From Gelidibacter sediminis (GTDB taxonomy: Bacteria; Bacteroidota; Bacteroidia; Flavobacteriales; Flavobacteriaceae), in assembly GCF_004364975.1 (NCBI RefSeq), contig NZ_SOBW01000008.1:310001-374000 (forward strand): 64,000 nucleotides of DNA. Reading direction: 5' to 3'. The position numbers and the translations under genes are program-made. Shown in pieces: positions 40,945 through 49,773 of the stretch. The notes under the pieces are model-generated. The model was not told where the DNA came from. It ran no database searches and saw nothing but the letters and a program-made list of their open reading frames with translations. Each line of letters begins with the position of its first letter. Positions within the stretch are counted from its first letter, which is position 1.

Positions 40945-42942
40945 ATGAAAAAGCTCATAACAGCTGTCATTTTGGTGTTTTGTTACGGATTTATAGTCGC
41001 TCAAGAATCAAATGACACTAAAAAAGATACCACCAAATTAGAAGAGATTACTTTGGTTGGCCGACGTCAATTAAGCAATTACCGTCAAGAGAAAACCTTA
41101 TCAAGTATAGACGATTATTTAGAAAAATCGAATAAAATTACCATGATCAAACGTGGTAATTACGCTTGGGAACCGGCCATGAACAACATGAATAGCGAAC
41201 GTTTAAACGTTACTATTGATGGCATGCAAATATTTGGAGCATGTACAGATAAAATGGATCCCATCACCTCTTATGTAGATGTGTCCAACTTACAAAAAGT
41301 AAGCGTAGGTTCAGGACAATCGGGTTCAGAGAACGGTCATACCATTGGGGGCGGTATCGATTTGCAATTACCAACTGCTAAATTCTACCAATCTGGATTA
41401 AAAACGAGCGTCGATTTGGGTTACGAAACCAACGGCAATTATAAAACCGGCGGACTGGACCTTGAATATTCCGGAGATCGTTTTTATTTCAATACGGACG
41501 GGATTTTTCGAAAATCAGATAATTATGATGCCGGAGATCGTCATGAAGTATTATACTCGCAATTCCAGAAGTATAATATTTCATTACAAACCGGGTATAA
41601 GCTCAATGATAAACATACGTTGGATGCCGCTATTATTTATGATAAAGCTACAGATGTGGGCTATCCAGCACTGACGATGGATGTGTCGCTTGCAGAAGCG
41701 CTGATCACTTCGGTGACCCATAATTATGCGAATGACTCTACGTTTATCGAATCGTTGGAGTCGAAATTGTATTTCAATACCATTACGCACGTTATGGACG
41801 ATTCCAAGCGTCCTATTGTACCTATCCGTATGGATATGCCCGGGTGGAGCGACACCTACGGATTTTACAGTAAAGCGGCTATGAGTATCAGCAAACACAC
41901 ACTTTTAGTAAATCTTAACGGGTTTTACAACCGTTCTTTGGCTGAAATGACCATGTACCCAAATGATCCTAATCAATCCGCAATGTTTATGTACACTTGG
42001 CCTGATATCAGAACTTTATATTCTGGAATCTATGCTAAAGATGTGTACGCCTTTAATGAGCATGCGTCTCTGTCTGCAGCGGTGAGAGTTGGATTTCACC
42101 GGAATGAAATTGCTAAAAAAACAGGTTTGCAAAGTCTTCAGATCTTCTATCCAAGCATTGAGGATACAAAACACCGAGTATTGTCGAGTTTTACTACAGA
42201 TTATACGTTTAAAAAGCAGCACTATGATGTATCATTTGGTGTAGGCTATGGTGAAAGAGCGCCTTCAGTAAGTGAAGGGTATGGTTTTTTCCTCTTCAAT
42301 AGTTTTGATAATTATGATTATATTGGAAACCCAACCTTAAAGAACGAAAAAGCTTTGGAAGCTAATGTTAAGGCCAATTACCACAAGCGTAATTTTCATA
42401 TAGGTGTAGAGACCTCATATTTCTATATCATGGACTATATCATAGGAACCATTGACGAAAGTTTGAGTTCCATGACCATTGGTGCCAACGGTGTCAGGAT
42501 GTATAGCGCGTTATCCAATGCCCGCATATTTGACGTGTATATAAATTCAAGTTACAAATTATCACGTTCATTTTCTGTCAATGGAACCATAGGCTATAAT
42601 TATGGAACCGGCAGTAATGATGAGAACCTGCCCTTGATCAAACCATTTACCTATATCGCTGAAGTAAACTATTCTACATCAAAATTTAATGCAGCGCTTC
42701 AGTTGGAAGGGAATGGCAACCAAAGTAACTATGGCAGTTTTTATGGTGAAGATGAGACACCTGGATATGCAATTTTAAATCTGAATTTAGGAAATAAATT
42801 GATTATTCAGAACAATAAAGTTGTCCTCAAATATGGAGTCGAAAATATTTTGGATGCGAGCTATTCAACTTATGCTGATTGGAAAAACATTCCCAGACAA
42901 GGCCGTAATTTTTATATGAACTTGTCTTTTGTGATCCGTTAA
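40945..42942 (+). CDS. OprC/NosA-like copper TonB-dependent receptor
   Basis: A 665-residue outer-membrane receptor: signal 1-20, plug at about 35-145, and a barrel ending FYMNLSFVIR. The plug holds C100-TDK-M104 (FGACTDKMDP) and the first barrel half holds H282-V-M284 (TITHVMDD). CxxxM plus HxM is the copper site described for Pseudomonas OprC, with nearly the same spacing between the two halves (182 here, 180 in OprC by residue number). NosA, the P. stutzeri homologue, is needed for copper loading of N2O reductase. The location after nosLDFY supports copper import for NosZ and NirK. Confidence 0.85.
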   Translation: MKKLITAVILVFCYGFIVAQESNDTKKDTTKLEEITLVGRRQLSNYRQEKTLSSIDDYLEKSNKITMIKRGNYAWEPAMNNMNSERLNVTIDGMQIFGACTDKMDPITSYVDVSNLQKVSVGSGQSGSENGHTIGGGIDLQLPTAKFYQSGLKTSVDLGYETNGNYKTGGLDLEYSGDRFYFNTDGIFRKSDNYDAGDRHEVLYSQFQKYNISLQTGYKLNDKHTLDAAIIYDKATDVGYPALTMDVSLAEALITSVTHNYANDSTFIESLESKLYFNTITHVMDDSKRPIVPIRMDMPGWSDTYGFYSKAAMSISKHTLLVNLNGFYNRSLAEMTMYPNDPNQSAMFMYTWPDIRTLYSGIYAKDVYAFNEHASLSAAVRVGFHRNEIAKKTGLQSLQIFYPSIEDTKHRVLSSFTTDYTFKKQHYDVSFGVGYGERAPSVSEGYGFFLFNSFDNYDYIGNPTLKNEKALEANVKANYHKRNFHIGVETSYFYIMDYIIGTIDESLSSMTIGANGVRMYSALSNARIFDVYINSSYKLSRSFSVNGTIGYNYGTGSNDENLPLIKPFTYIAEVNYSTSKFNAALQLEGNGNQSNYGSFYGEDETPGYAILNLNLGNKLIIQNNKVVLKYGVENILDASYSTYADWKNIPRQGRNFYMNLSFVIR

Positions 42943-42943
42943 G

Positions 42944-43405
42944 TTAACGCCAAAACTCGTCTTTCACATTATCTACAAAGCCTTCTTCATGATGAATTTC
43001 GGCAATGAGCGCCAATTGTTCTTCGGTTGCTGCTTTCTGAATTTCAGGGAACAAAGTGCGTTCTTCAAAACGGATATGCTGCTCTAATTCTTCCTCAATT
43101 TTATGAAGATTTTTAGCGGCATCTTCGTCATTGGTAAATAAGCGTTTTAAACGTCTATGCTCCGCTAGGGCACGTTTAACAAGTTCATTATCTGAAGGTA
43201 AAATGGTAAAAATATGCGTTTCTTCTAATGCAAAGTGTGGTATCAAATGGTTTTCAAAAAACCAATCGGCATATTGTTTAATACGTTCAATTTCAATGTT
43301 TTTACTAAATCCACTTCTGATTTTCCAAGATAGCAACAAACCGTGGTGATGCTCTCTGCTTAAAGGTTGCAATGCTTTATGTCGTTTTAATGGTTTTGGT
43401 GTCAT
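42944..43405 (-). CDS. Hemerythrin HHE-domain protein
   Basis: A 153-residue soluble protein with a four-helix HHE cation-binding fold. Likely di-iron ligands are in SREHHHGLLL, NHLIPHFALEETHIF, EHRRLKRLF and EQHIRFEERTLFPEI. Such domains bind O2 or NO. The gene overlaps the end of the upstream oxidase-subunit-like gene by 29 bp, so both are made together. With RIC and the NsrR-like regulator upstream, a role in NO handling is likely by context. Confidence 0.82.
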   Translation of the reverse strand: MTPKPLKRHKALQPLSREHHHGLLLSWKIRSGFSKNIEIERIKQYADWFFENHLIPHFALEETHIFTILPSDNELVKRALAEHRRLKRLFTNDEDAAKNLHKIEEELEQHIRFEERTLFPEIQKAATEEQLALIAEIHHEEGFVDNVKDEFWR

Positions 43406-44582
43406 AATTTTTGAGATTTAAAATGAACAATAAGATGCCCACAGGTAAAAAGATGCTGCATAATAGCAACATGAGATAATAATGAGGTAACATTCCTAAG
43501 CCTAAAAAATAGAAAATTCCTTGAAGAATGAGTAATGCTTCTGTAGTAATAAAACCAAATATAAAAGCATAAATTCCAATACTTAAACTCTTGCCACTAA
43601 TATTTTTTGGAAATTTCTGTGCTAAAAAAGCAAATAAAAACCCGCTAATAACGCCCAACATCATTAAATGAATAAAACCAATTACAAAGTTACGGTATTG
43701 GTAGGCCATCTCAGCAACTTGTGGGAAAATGGATGCGGATTGCAATACAATTTTTAACATAAAAGAGAGTAACGCCAAGCCATAGAGTGCTTTGATGGGT
43801 TTAGAAATTCCCGCCCAAAATGGGGTCCAATGTGGTTTTAACAATAGGATAAAATAATAACCTGAAAGTAGCTGTAGCAAGACGCCTAATCCGTTTATGA
43901 TCAACCATAATGGGTGGTGTACAAACCAACTTACAGGTAAGGCGAAGGTTAAGATGGTTGCGGCTATAAGTGTATTGAAAAATCGTTTAAATAGCCTTGA
44001 ATGGCTTAAATTGAATTGATTTAGAAACACTGCCAAAACGGCCAGCATAAACCATCCATTAAACTGAAAATGTAAAAAGAACTGAATGGCAATTTGATAA
44101 AATGCTGACATCTGACCTAAGGTAGCCACTGCTGGTCCCAAGCACCAAACACCAACTGTTGATACTATCATAAACAGCAATGACCATTTTAACAACCTAC
44201 GAACAAGAGGTGAGCTGACCTTATGGTTCTTCCAGACCAAGATTGCAAAATAGTAGCTGCAGAAAATATGCAAACTAGAGAAGGTTATGGAGATTGCCGC
44301 GTATCCGGTAACCGGGAAGCTGACCATCATGCCTACAACTGAAATTTGAGTTAACCAAAATAAGCGCTGATACACAGGTTTTTTATCTGGTATAAAATAA
44401 TAGACTATAAAGAGGTATAACATTAAATACACCCAGCCTAACATGGCAACATGCGAATGCGCATGGGTGAGGTATCTAAAATTAATGTGGAGGGGTTGTA
44501 CAAATATATAGCGTAATGTTAAACCCATTAAAGCGGCTACCAGGAAGTTGATGAGGCATACAGCAATAAGCTTTTTTTGCAT
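43377..44582 (-). CDS. Haem-copper-oxidase-subunit-I/NnrS-like membrane protein
   Basis: A 401-residue protein with about 12 membrane segments. The start is placed at ATG 44582 (MQKKLIAVCLINFL); the frame remains open to 44633. The motif THAHSHVAMLGWVYLMLY near residue 40 is like the haem-ligand helix of oxidase subunit I and NnrS. Other membrane His occur in LHIFCSYYFA, FFLHFQFNG, WFVHHPLW and FIHLMMLG. It is too short for a NorB or CcoN and lacks their full ligand set. It lies between RIC and a hemerythrin, so NO-related haem chemistry or sensing is a reasonable inference. Confidence 0.6.
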   Translation of the reverse strand: MQKKLIAVCLINFLVAALMGLTLRYIFVQPLHINFRYLTHAHSHVAMLGWVYLMLYLFIVYYFIPDKKPVYQRLFWLTQISVVGMMVSFPVTGYAAISITFSSLHIFCSYYFAILVWKNHKVSSPLVRRLLKWSLLFMIVSTVGVWCLGPAVATLGQMSAFYQIAIQFFLHFQFNGWFMLAVLAVFLNQFNLSHSRLFKRFFNTLIAATILTFALPVSWFVHHPLWLIINGLGVLLQLLSGYYFILLLKPHWTPFWAGISKPIKALYGLALLSFMLKIVLQSASIFPQVAEMAYQYRNFVIGFIHLMMLGVISGFLFAFLAQKFPKNISGKSLSIGIYAFIFGFITTEALLILQGIFYFLGLGMLPHYYLMLLLCSIFLPVGILLFILNLKNYDTKTIKTT

Positions 44583-44745
44583 TAAGAAATGATTTGGTTT
44601 TATAAAGTTACACATAATGTCAGATAAAAACACTTCCTAACTCATTTCATTTAACTGATGCTCATTTCCCCTCAAAGAAACGTAGGTCGCAACAGATAAA
44701 AATTAAGAAAGGAAGTGTTACCTTAACAAAAAAACTAAATAAATA

Positions 44746-45477
44746 TTATTTTAATGATGTTTCCAATTTTATAGCTTGCGGAAACAAAATGTTATTTTCC
44801 AAATGGATATGTAAATGCAAATCTTTTTCAAACTCCTCTAGCATTGCAAAAGTTACCTTATAAGTGTTACAAGCATCTGCAGGAGGTGTATAATTATTGG
44901 TCAACTCGGCAATTTTTCTAAATCGTTCACCTTCAGCTTCATGTTCGTGTTTCATCATCGCGATAGGGTTTTCTACAGTATTAAACTGAGGAGACTCAAT
45001 TTTAGTACCTTCTATTTGAGCTTTTAACATGCGTTTGATAAATGGGAAGATTATTAATTCTTCTTTTTTCATATGCGCTGCCAATTCTTTGGAACAGCCA
45101 ATAAATAATGCTGTAATTTCTAACAACTCCGGATGTCTTAATCCGTGTACTTTGCATAATTTATCTAAAAACTGACGTAATATAGGCGACTTTTCCTCCA
45201 CATAGCGATGGTGTTTTTTTTCTATGTATTCTGCCAATAAATCTAATGGCCATGATTTATAATCGATGGATTGTTGACTGTTGGAAGATTGAATAGCTTC
45301 TAATTTGGTCAATAGTTCATCAATGTCTATTTGATTTTTGTTGCAAACCTCTTCAATGGTTCTTTCACCTTTACAGCAAAAGTCTATCCCGTAAGTCGAA
45401 AAGACAGCAGCAGTTCTGAAATCCTCAGCCACAAATTGACCGATCTGTTTTTGTGAATCTTTATGTAATGTTTCCAT
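44746..45477 (-). CDS. ric: Iron-sulfur cluster repair di-iron protein (RIC/ScdA/YtfE)
   Basis: A 243-residue cytoplasmic protein. The N-terminal ScdA domain has FSTYGIDFCCKGERTIEEVC (C34, C35), and the hemerythrin-like domain (about 80-235) carries HHRYVEEKSP, LRHPELLEI, AAHMKKEELIIFPFI, MKHEHEAEG and HLHIHLENNILFPQA. It repairs Fe-S clusters damaged by NO or peroxide and can process NO. A GGA-N8-TCC operator overlaps its promoter, in line with release of repression by NO. Confidence 0.93.
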   Translation of the reverse strand: METLHKDSQKQIGQFVAEDFRTAAVFSTYGIDFCCKGERTIEEVCNKNQIDIDELLTKLEAIQSSNSQQSIDYKSWPLDLLAEYIEKKHHRYVEEKSPILRQFLDKLCKVHGLRHPELLEITALFIGCSKELAAHMKKEELIIFPFIKRMLKAQIEGTKIESPQFNTVENPIAMMKHEHEAEGERFRKIAELTNNYTPPADACNTYKVTFAMLEEFEKDLHLHIHLENNILFPQAIKLETSLK

Positions 45478-45545
45478 AAAATTGTCCCATACCTAAATAT
45501 TTAAGGCGTTTTTCTGGGCGTTTTAAATTAGACAAAAGTTAATTC

Positions 45546-45559
45546 GGATAAAATCATCC
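45546..45559. promoter_or_regulatory. Rrf2/NsrR-type operator at the ric promoter
   Basis: GGATAAAATCATCC followed by TA lies just upstream of a -7-like TAACTTTTG on the minus strand (45533-45541). A protein bound here would block the promoter, as expected for a repressor. Confidence 0.65.
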
Positions 45560-45578
45560 TATTTATAGTTAAATTTTT

Positions 45579-46013
45579 TTATAATTTTAGAAAGCTTGCT
45601 CCAGACTTTACATCCAAGGCCAATTGCTCTAAATTTGTACTTTCTAACATGTCTTTCAACTGTGTTCTTATGCTTTTAAATTGGTCGTGAACAGGGCAGG
45701 GGAGGTGTTCATCACACACATGCAAACCCAGTCCGCAACCTTTATAAATACTATCGCCGTCAATGGCTTTTACAATTTGAGAGAGTTTTGTAGCGGCAAT
45801 ATCTTTTTTAGGAATTTCAAATCCGCCATAAGCACCCTTCACTGATTTAATTATTTTATGCCTGACCAAATCTTGAAGTATTTTTGCTGTAAACGCTTCA
45901 GGAGAATCAATTTCTTTAGCAATTTCTTTTAAACTCACGCGGTGGTCATCATAAGAGCTAGTCGCTATATAAATAGACGCTTTTAATCCGTATTCGCAGG
46001 CTTTAGAAAACAT
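45579..46013 (-). CDS. NsrR-like Rrf2-family transcriptional regulator
   Basis: A 144-residue DNA-binding protein. The winged helix covers about 1-65 (ACEYGLKASIYIATSS, VSLKEIAKEIDSPEAFTAKILQDLV, KSVKGAYGGFEI). The Fe-S site is C93-x6-C100-x5-C106 in KGCGLGLHVCDEHLPCPVH, the spacing found in NsrR, whose cluster is destroyed by NO. It is encoded next to ric, and its own promoter and that of ric have GGA-N8-TCC palindromes. NO sensing is a strong inference; an IscR-like role is less likely as no isc genes are near. Confidence 0.85.
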   Translation of the reverse strand: MFSKACEYGLKASIYIATSSYDDHRVSLKEIAKEIDSPEAFTAKILQDLVRHKIIKSVKGAYGGFEIPKKDIAATKLSQIVKAIDGDSIYKGCGLGLHVCDEHLPCPVHDQFKSIRTQLKDMLESTNLEQLALDVKSGASFLKL

Positions 46014-46033
46014 ATTGCTATAATTTTGTCATA

Positions 46034-46071
46034 CAAAGATACGTAATATTTTAAATAGGACCAAACTATCC
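46034..46071 (-). promoter_or_regulatory. Promoter and Rrf2/NsrR-type operator of the regulator gene
   Basis: Minus-strand -7 element TATCTTTG at 46034-46041. Operator GGACCAAACTATCC at 46058-46071, extended to TAGGA / TCCTTA, lies over the -33 region. This is the layout of negative autoregulation. Confidence 0.65.
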
Positions 46072-46103
46072 TTATTAAAATTTAATGGTAATTACAATTG
46101 TTG

Positions 46104-46805
46104 TTAGTGGCATTCAATTTCACCTTGAGCCATTTCAGTTACCGGGGCGGGAGATAGGTAAGGAATGTCAAGGCCCATGCCGCGTATAATAAATAACAAA
46201 CCGATGGCTATTACAACTACTGGAATAGCTTTTTGGATGTGACGTTTGACATTGGTATTTAAAAATTTACCTAAGTAAATTGCGGAGGTCATTAGCGGGA
46301 TAGTACCTAATCCGAACAACGCCATATACAAACTTCCTTGAAGAGCGCTGCTCATAGCTAGAGACGCAAAGACCGCCATATAAACCAATCCACAGGGTAA
46401 GAATCCGTTTAGAAATCCGATGGTAAGAAACGTGTCAGCCGTTTTTTTCTTTAAAGCCTGACCTAAAGCTGTCTTGACTTTAGAAATGAGTTTGTAAAGC
46501 GGTTTGGAAAAATTGTATTTGTTAAAGGTTTTTGTAGGAATTACAACAACCACTATCATTAGAACTCCTATAAGGATGGATAGTTGTTGTTGCAGTCCAA
46601 AGATATATAAGCTTTTGCCAACCAATCCGAAGATTAGTCCGATAAGACTATAAGCGAGAATTCTGCCAAAATGATAGGTGAAAATTTGAACTACTTTTTT
46701 GGTGGAATTGGTGCGGTCTACAGGCAACATAAAGGCTATGGGGCCACACATGCCTATGCAATGAAAGCTTCCCAACAGGCCAAATATGAGTGCAGACCAT
46801 AACAT
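46104..46805 (-). CDS. TauE/SafE-type membrane protein of the cco cluster
   Basis: A 233-residue protein with six membrane segments. The first carries LLGSFHCIGMCGPIAFMLP, whose HCxGMCGP motif marks the DsbD/UreH-like branch often annotated as sulfite exporter TauE/SafE. In Bacteroidota this gene regularly closes the ccoNOQPGH operon and is thought to help metal or cofactor supply to the oxidase. Its start ATG abuts the ccoH stop (TAA then ATG). Exact cargo unknown. Confidence 0.8.
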   Translation of the reverse strand: MLWSALIFGLLGSFHCIGMCGPIAFMLPVDRTNSTKKVVQIFTYHFGRILAYSLIGLIFGLVGKSLYIFGLQQQLSILIGVLMIVVVVIPTKTFNKYNFSKPLYKLISKVKTALGQALKKKTADTFLTIGFLNGFLPCGLVYMAVFASLAMSSALQGSLYMALFGLGTIPLMTSAIYLGKFLNTNVKRHIQKAIPVVVIAIGLLFIIRGMGLDIPYLSPAPVTEMAQGEIECH

Positions 46806-47252
46806 TTAATACGTAATATCCTTTTTAAAAATGTACGCATTGCCTTGATACTTCCAATCCACTTTAATGTTCCAACGACCACCTAACAAACGTTTGTCAG
46901 GTATGAGCAAATTATGGTCAGACAATGAAATTGCACTTTCAAAGTCTAATTGTTTATTAGATGGTCTATAAAGGAACACTTTACCCGTAATATCTGATGG
47001 CGTCATGCTCTCAGGAAATGTGATGACTAATCCGTCTTCAGTATGGGACCAGAAAAGATCTGTTTTTAGTGTTTGCGCATTGCGTTGCTTATGAAGTTCA
47101 TTTTCAAATTCCAGTTCTTGGCCGTAATAGTTTTCTGTTACCAAATCGTGTTCATATTTTTTGTTAACCGTCATAGATATAACAAAATATAATATGAAGC
47201 TAATAAAGCCTATAAATGCCAAAACAATACCTGTACCCCAATTGAATTTCAT
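46806..47252 (-). CDS. ccoH: FixH/CcoH-family oxidase assembly protein
   Basis: A 148-residue single-pass membrane protein. The N-terminal segment is WGTGIVLAFIGFISFILYFV, the extracytoplasmic domain starts KYEHDLVTENYYGQELEFE and ends with GGRWNIKVDWKYQGNAYIFKKDITY, all typical of FixH. It is needed for stable cbb3 oxidase assembly, probably as partner of the CcoI copper ATPase. It lies 121 bp after ccoG and directly before the TauE/SafE-type gene. Confidence 0.88.
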   Translation of the reverse strand: MKFNWGTGIVLAFIGFISFILYFVISMTVNKKYEHDLVTENYYGQELEFENELHKQRNAQTLKTDLFWSHTEDGLVITFPESMTPSDITGKVFLYRPSNKQLDFESAISLSDHNLLIPDKRLLGGRWNIKVDWKYQGNAYIFKKDITY

Positions 47253-47373
47253 AATCGCTATATTCCTGTGCAGACAGGATTTTTTTTTAGTTAATAGTAT
47301 ACTTTCTTAATTTACATATAAGCTACAGGAGCTTCAATAACTTGTATTTTATTCAACTGACCATAACATTTCT

Positions 47374-48798
47374 CTACTTGTAACTTCTTGGTCCCAAAAA
47401 GTTAACGGTGGTTGTTTCAATCAAATCGTCATCACTGTACACCTCAATCATCAATTTAGTTTTATCAGATTCCAATTCACTCTGCGGAATTTCGATAAAC
47501 ATGGTGCCTTCTGCTAAGCCTTGCATCGGAACGGTAAATCGATCTTCTGCCGACACTACTTTAATAGTCCCATTATAGCTTCGCAATTTAAAGTGGATCT
47601 CAGGAATATCCCTTGTTGTTTTATTGATGAGTTTATAAGTGAATACGTTACTGATAATGTTATTGTCCTTATGTTCAAATAACTGACCAGGAAGGCGTAA
47701 TACACGTGCTTCAACATCATTTCGCAACATCAACATGCCTATTAGCAACCCTGTTAGAATTACCAATACAGCAGAATACCCTTTAAGTCGTGGTGTAAAC
47801 TCAAATTTCTTTTTCTTTTCAATATTTTCTTCACTAGCATATCTTATAAGACCCTTAGGCAGGTTGATGCTTTCCATAATATGGTCACACTCATCAATGC
47901 AGGCGGTACAGTTAACACACTCCAACTGGGTCCCGTTTCTAATATCGATACCGGTAGGACAAACATTTACACATTGGAAACAATCAATACAATCACCATG
48001 GCCCAATGCTTCCCTGTCTTCGTTTTTACGGAATTTTTTACGTCCATTTTCACCTTCACCACGCTTATGATCGTAGGCCACTACAATAGATTTGTTGTCC
48101 AACAGTACGCCTTGAAGCCTTCCATAAGGACATGCTATGATGCACACTTGCTCTCTAAACCAAGCAAATACAAAGTAAAATACAGCTGTAAATATTACCA
48201 ATGATATAAACGTACTGGCATGTGCCAATGGACCATCAGTTATATAATTGATCAATTTGTCACTACCTATTAAATACGCTAAAAACACATTAGCAATAAC
48301 GAAGGAAATGACTAAAAATAGGGACCATTTTATGCCACGCTTTCTAATTTTTTCGGCGTTCCATTCTTGTCGATCCAAACGCATTTGGGCGCCTCTATCA
48401 CCTTCAATCCAATATTCAATGCGTCTAAAAACCATTTCCATGAATATGGTTTGTGGACAAATCCATCCGCAAAAAATTCGACCAAAAGCTACCGTAAACA
48501 GGGCAATAAAAATCACACCAATCAGCATAGAGATCACAAATAGATGAAAATCTTGCGGCCAAAAAGGAAAGCCAAAAATATTAAACCTCCGCTCTAAAAT
48601 ATTGAACATCAAAAATTGATTGCCATTTATTTTAATGAACGGGGCTAGCAAAAAGAACGCAAGTAGAATATAGCTGACCCATTTACGGTAGTCATAAAAG
48701 CGGCCACTTGGCTTTTTAGGGAACACCCATTTGCGCTTCCCTTCTTCCGTAAGGGTGCCAATCGTATCTCTAAAGCTTTCGTTTTGGGGAGTTTCCAC
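47374..48798 (-). CDS. ccoG: Cytochrome c oxidase accessory protein CcoG
   Basis: A 474-residue membrane protein. Four to five membrane segments in the first 210 residues include the motif FGRIFCGWICPQTIFMEM. A double [4Fe-4S] ferredoxin domain at about 260-310 reads CIDCFQCVNVCP and CVNCTACIDECDH. A last membrane helix precedes an Ig-like C-terminal domain. CcoG reduces Cu(II) to Cu(I) for delivery to cbb3 oxidase. It lies 84 bp downstream of ccoP in the same orientation. Confidence 0.94.
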   Translation of the reverse strand: METPQNESFRDTIGTLTEEGKRKWVFPKKPSGRFYDYRKWVSYILLAFFLLAPFIKINGNQFLMFNILERRFNIFGFPFWPQDFHLFVISMLIGVIFIALFTVAFGRIFCGWICPQTIFMEMVFRRIEYWIEGDRGAQMRLDRQEWNAEKIRKRGIKWSLFLVISFVIANVFLAYLIGSDKLINYITDGPLAHASTFISLVIFTAVFYFVFAWFREQVCIIACPYGRLQGVLLDNKSIVVAYDHKRGEGENGRKKFRKNEDREALGHGDCIDCFQCVNVCPTGIDIRNGTQLECVNCTACIDECDHIMESINLPKGLIRYASEENIEKKKKFEFTPRLKGYSAVLVILTGLLIGMLMLRNDVEARVLRLPGQLFEHKDNNIISNVFTYKLINKTTRDIPEIHFKLRSYNGTIKVVSAEDRFTVPMQGLAEGTMFIEIPQSELESDKTKLMIEVYSDDDLIETTTVNFLGPRSYK

Positions 48799-48882
48799 TT
48801 TCTATTTTTATAGATTTATACACTGTTATTACATTACCCATTTAACTGGCATAGCCACGCAAATAGGTTATTCTTCTGTGTT

Positions 48883-49773
48883 TTATTGTTCGGCATTGTC
48901 ATCTACCCAAATCTCGCCTTCTGGTTCTTTAGGTTTTGCAGGGGTTGTGCCTTCAAATGTCATAATATAGCTTGCAACTTGTGCCATCTCATTAGGTTTT
49001 AAGGTAGATTTCCATGCAATCATACCTTTTCCACTACGGCCACCTTCACTAATAGTATTAAAAATATTCTTAATGCCGCCACCTAAAATCCAGTGTTCAT
49101 CCGCAAGGTTAGGTCCAATACCGCCACCCCCATCTGACATATGACAGGCCACACAATTAGCTTCATAGATAATCTTGCCGTTAGCCAAATCAGCCGGATC
49201 TGTCAGTACTGTTACGGTATTGATATCTACCAAATCTTTTGCTGTCTTTTTGTATTCTTCCAGCTCGGCTTTAGCTATTTCTAAGGTGGTTTGCAGTTCT
49301 TCATATTGATTCTCTCCATCAAAAACATGGTAGCGAATTAAATATACAGCTGCAAAAACTATCGATGCATAAAACCCATAAAGCCACCATGGTGGAAGGT
49401 CGTTATCCAATTCTTTAATGCCATCATAATCATGGTCAAGCACAATTTCGCCTTCTTTTTCAATTGGTTTTGAACCCAACATCTTTTTATACGTGGTGCT
49501 AATCCATTGTTTAAGTTGTGATGGAGAAGTTTTTGTTGCCATAAATCGGGCTTTTGCAACGTCATCTAAACTTTGATACATGACGTTCTCTAAAGCAGCT
49601 ATAATGGCTTCAATGGCCAAAAGCAGTAACAATACCAACAAAAGGAACAAAATAATCATTGGATTGGCAATGAACGCAGGTTGATCTCCCGAGTCCACAA
49701 AAAATTCAATTAGACCCCAAATGATAAAAAATATCAAAGGCACCCTAACGTAAGATGGAATTAAATGTCTCAT
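48883..49773 (-). CDS. ccoP: cbb3 oxidase subunit CcoP, single-haem form
   Basis: A 296-residue membrane-bound cytochrome c. Two membrane helices near the N-terminus (about 10-26 and 38-62) and a third at about 130-147 precede one cytochrome c domain (about 195-275) with C-VA-CH in EANCVACHMSDGGGGIGPNL. Proteobacterial CcoP has two CxxCH motifs; only one is present here and there is no degenerate second. It passes electrons to CcoO and CcoN. The ATG overlaps the ccoQ stop by 4 bp. Confidence 0.92.
   Translation of the reverse strand: MRHLIPSYVRVPLIFFIIWGLIEFFVDSGDQPAFIANPMIILFLLLVLLLLLAIEAIIAALENVMYQSLDDVAKARFMATKTSPSQLKQWISTTYKKMLGSKPIEKEGEIVLDHDYDGIKELDNDLPPWWLYGFYASIVFAAVYLIRYHVFDGENQYEELQTTLEIAKAELEEYKKTAKDLVDINTVTVLTDPADLANGKIIYEANCVACHMSDGGGGIGPNLADEHWILGGGIKNIFNTISEGGRSGKGMIAWKSTLKPNEMAQVASYIMTFEGTTPAKPKEPEGEIWVDDNAEQ

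Noticed and set aside
43377-44582. Oxidase-like membrane protein as a NorB-type NO reductase
   Set aside because: Only about 400 residues, and the spacing of His does not supply the six ligands needed for two haems and the non-haem metal.
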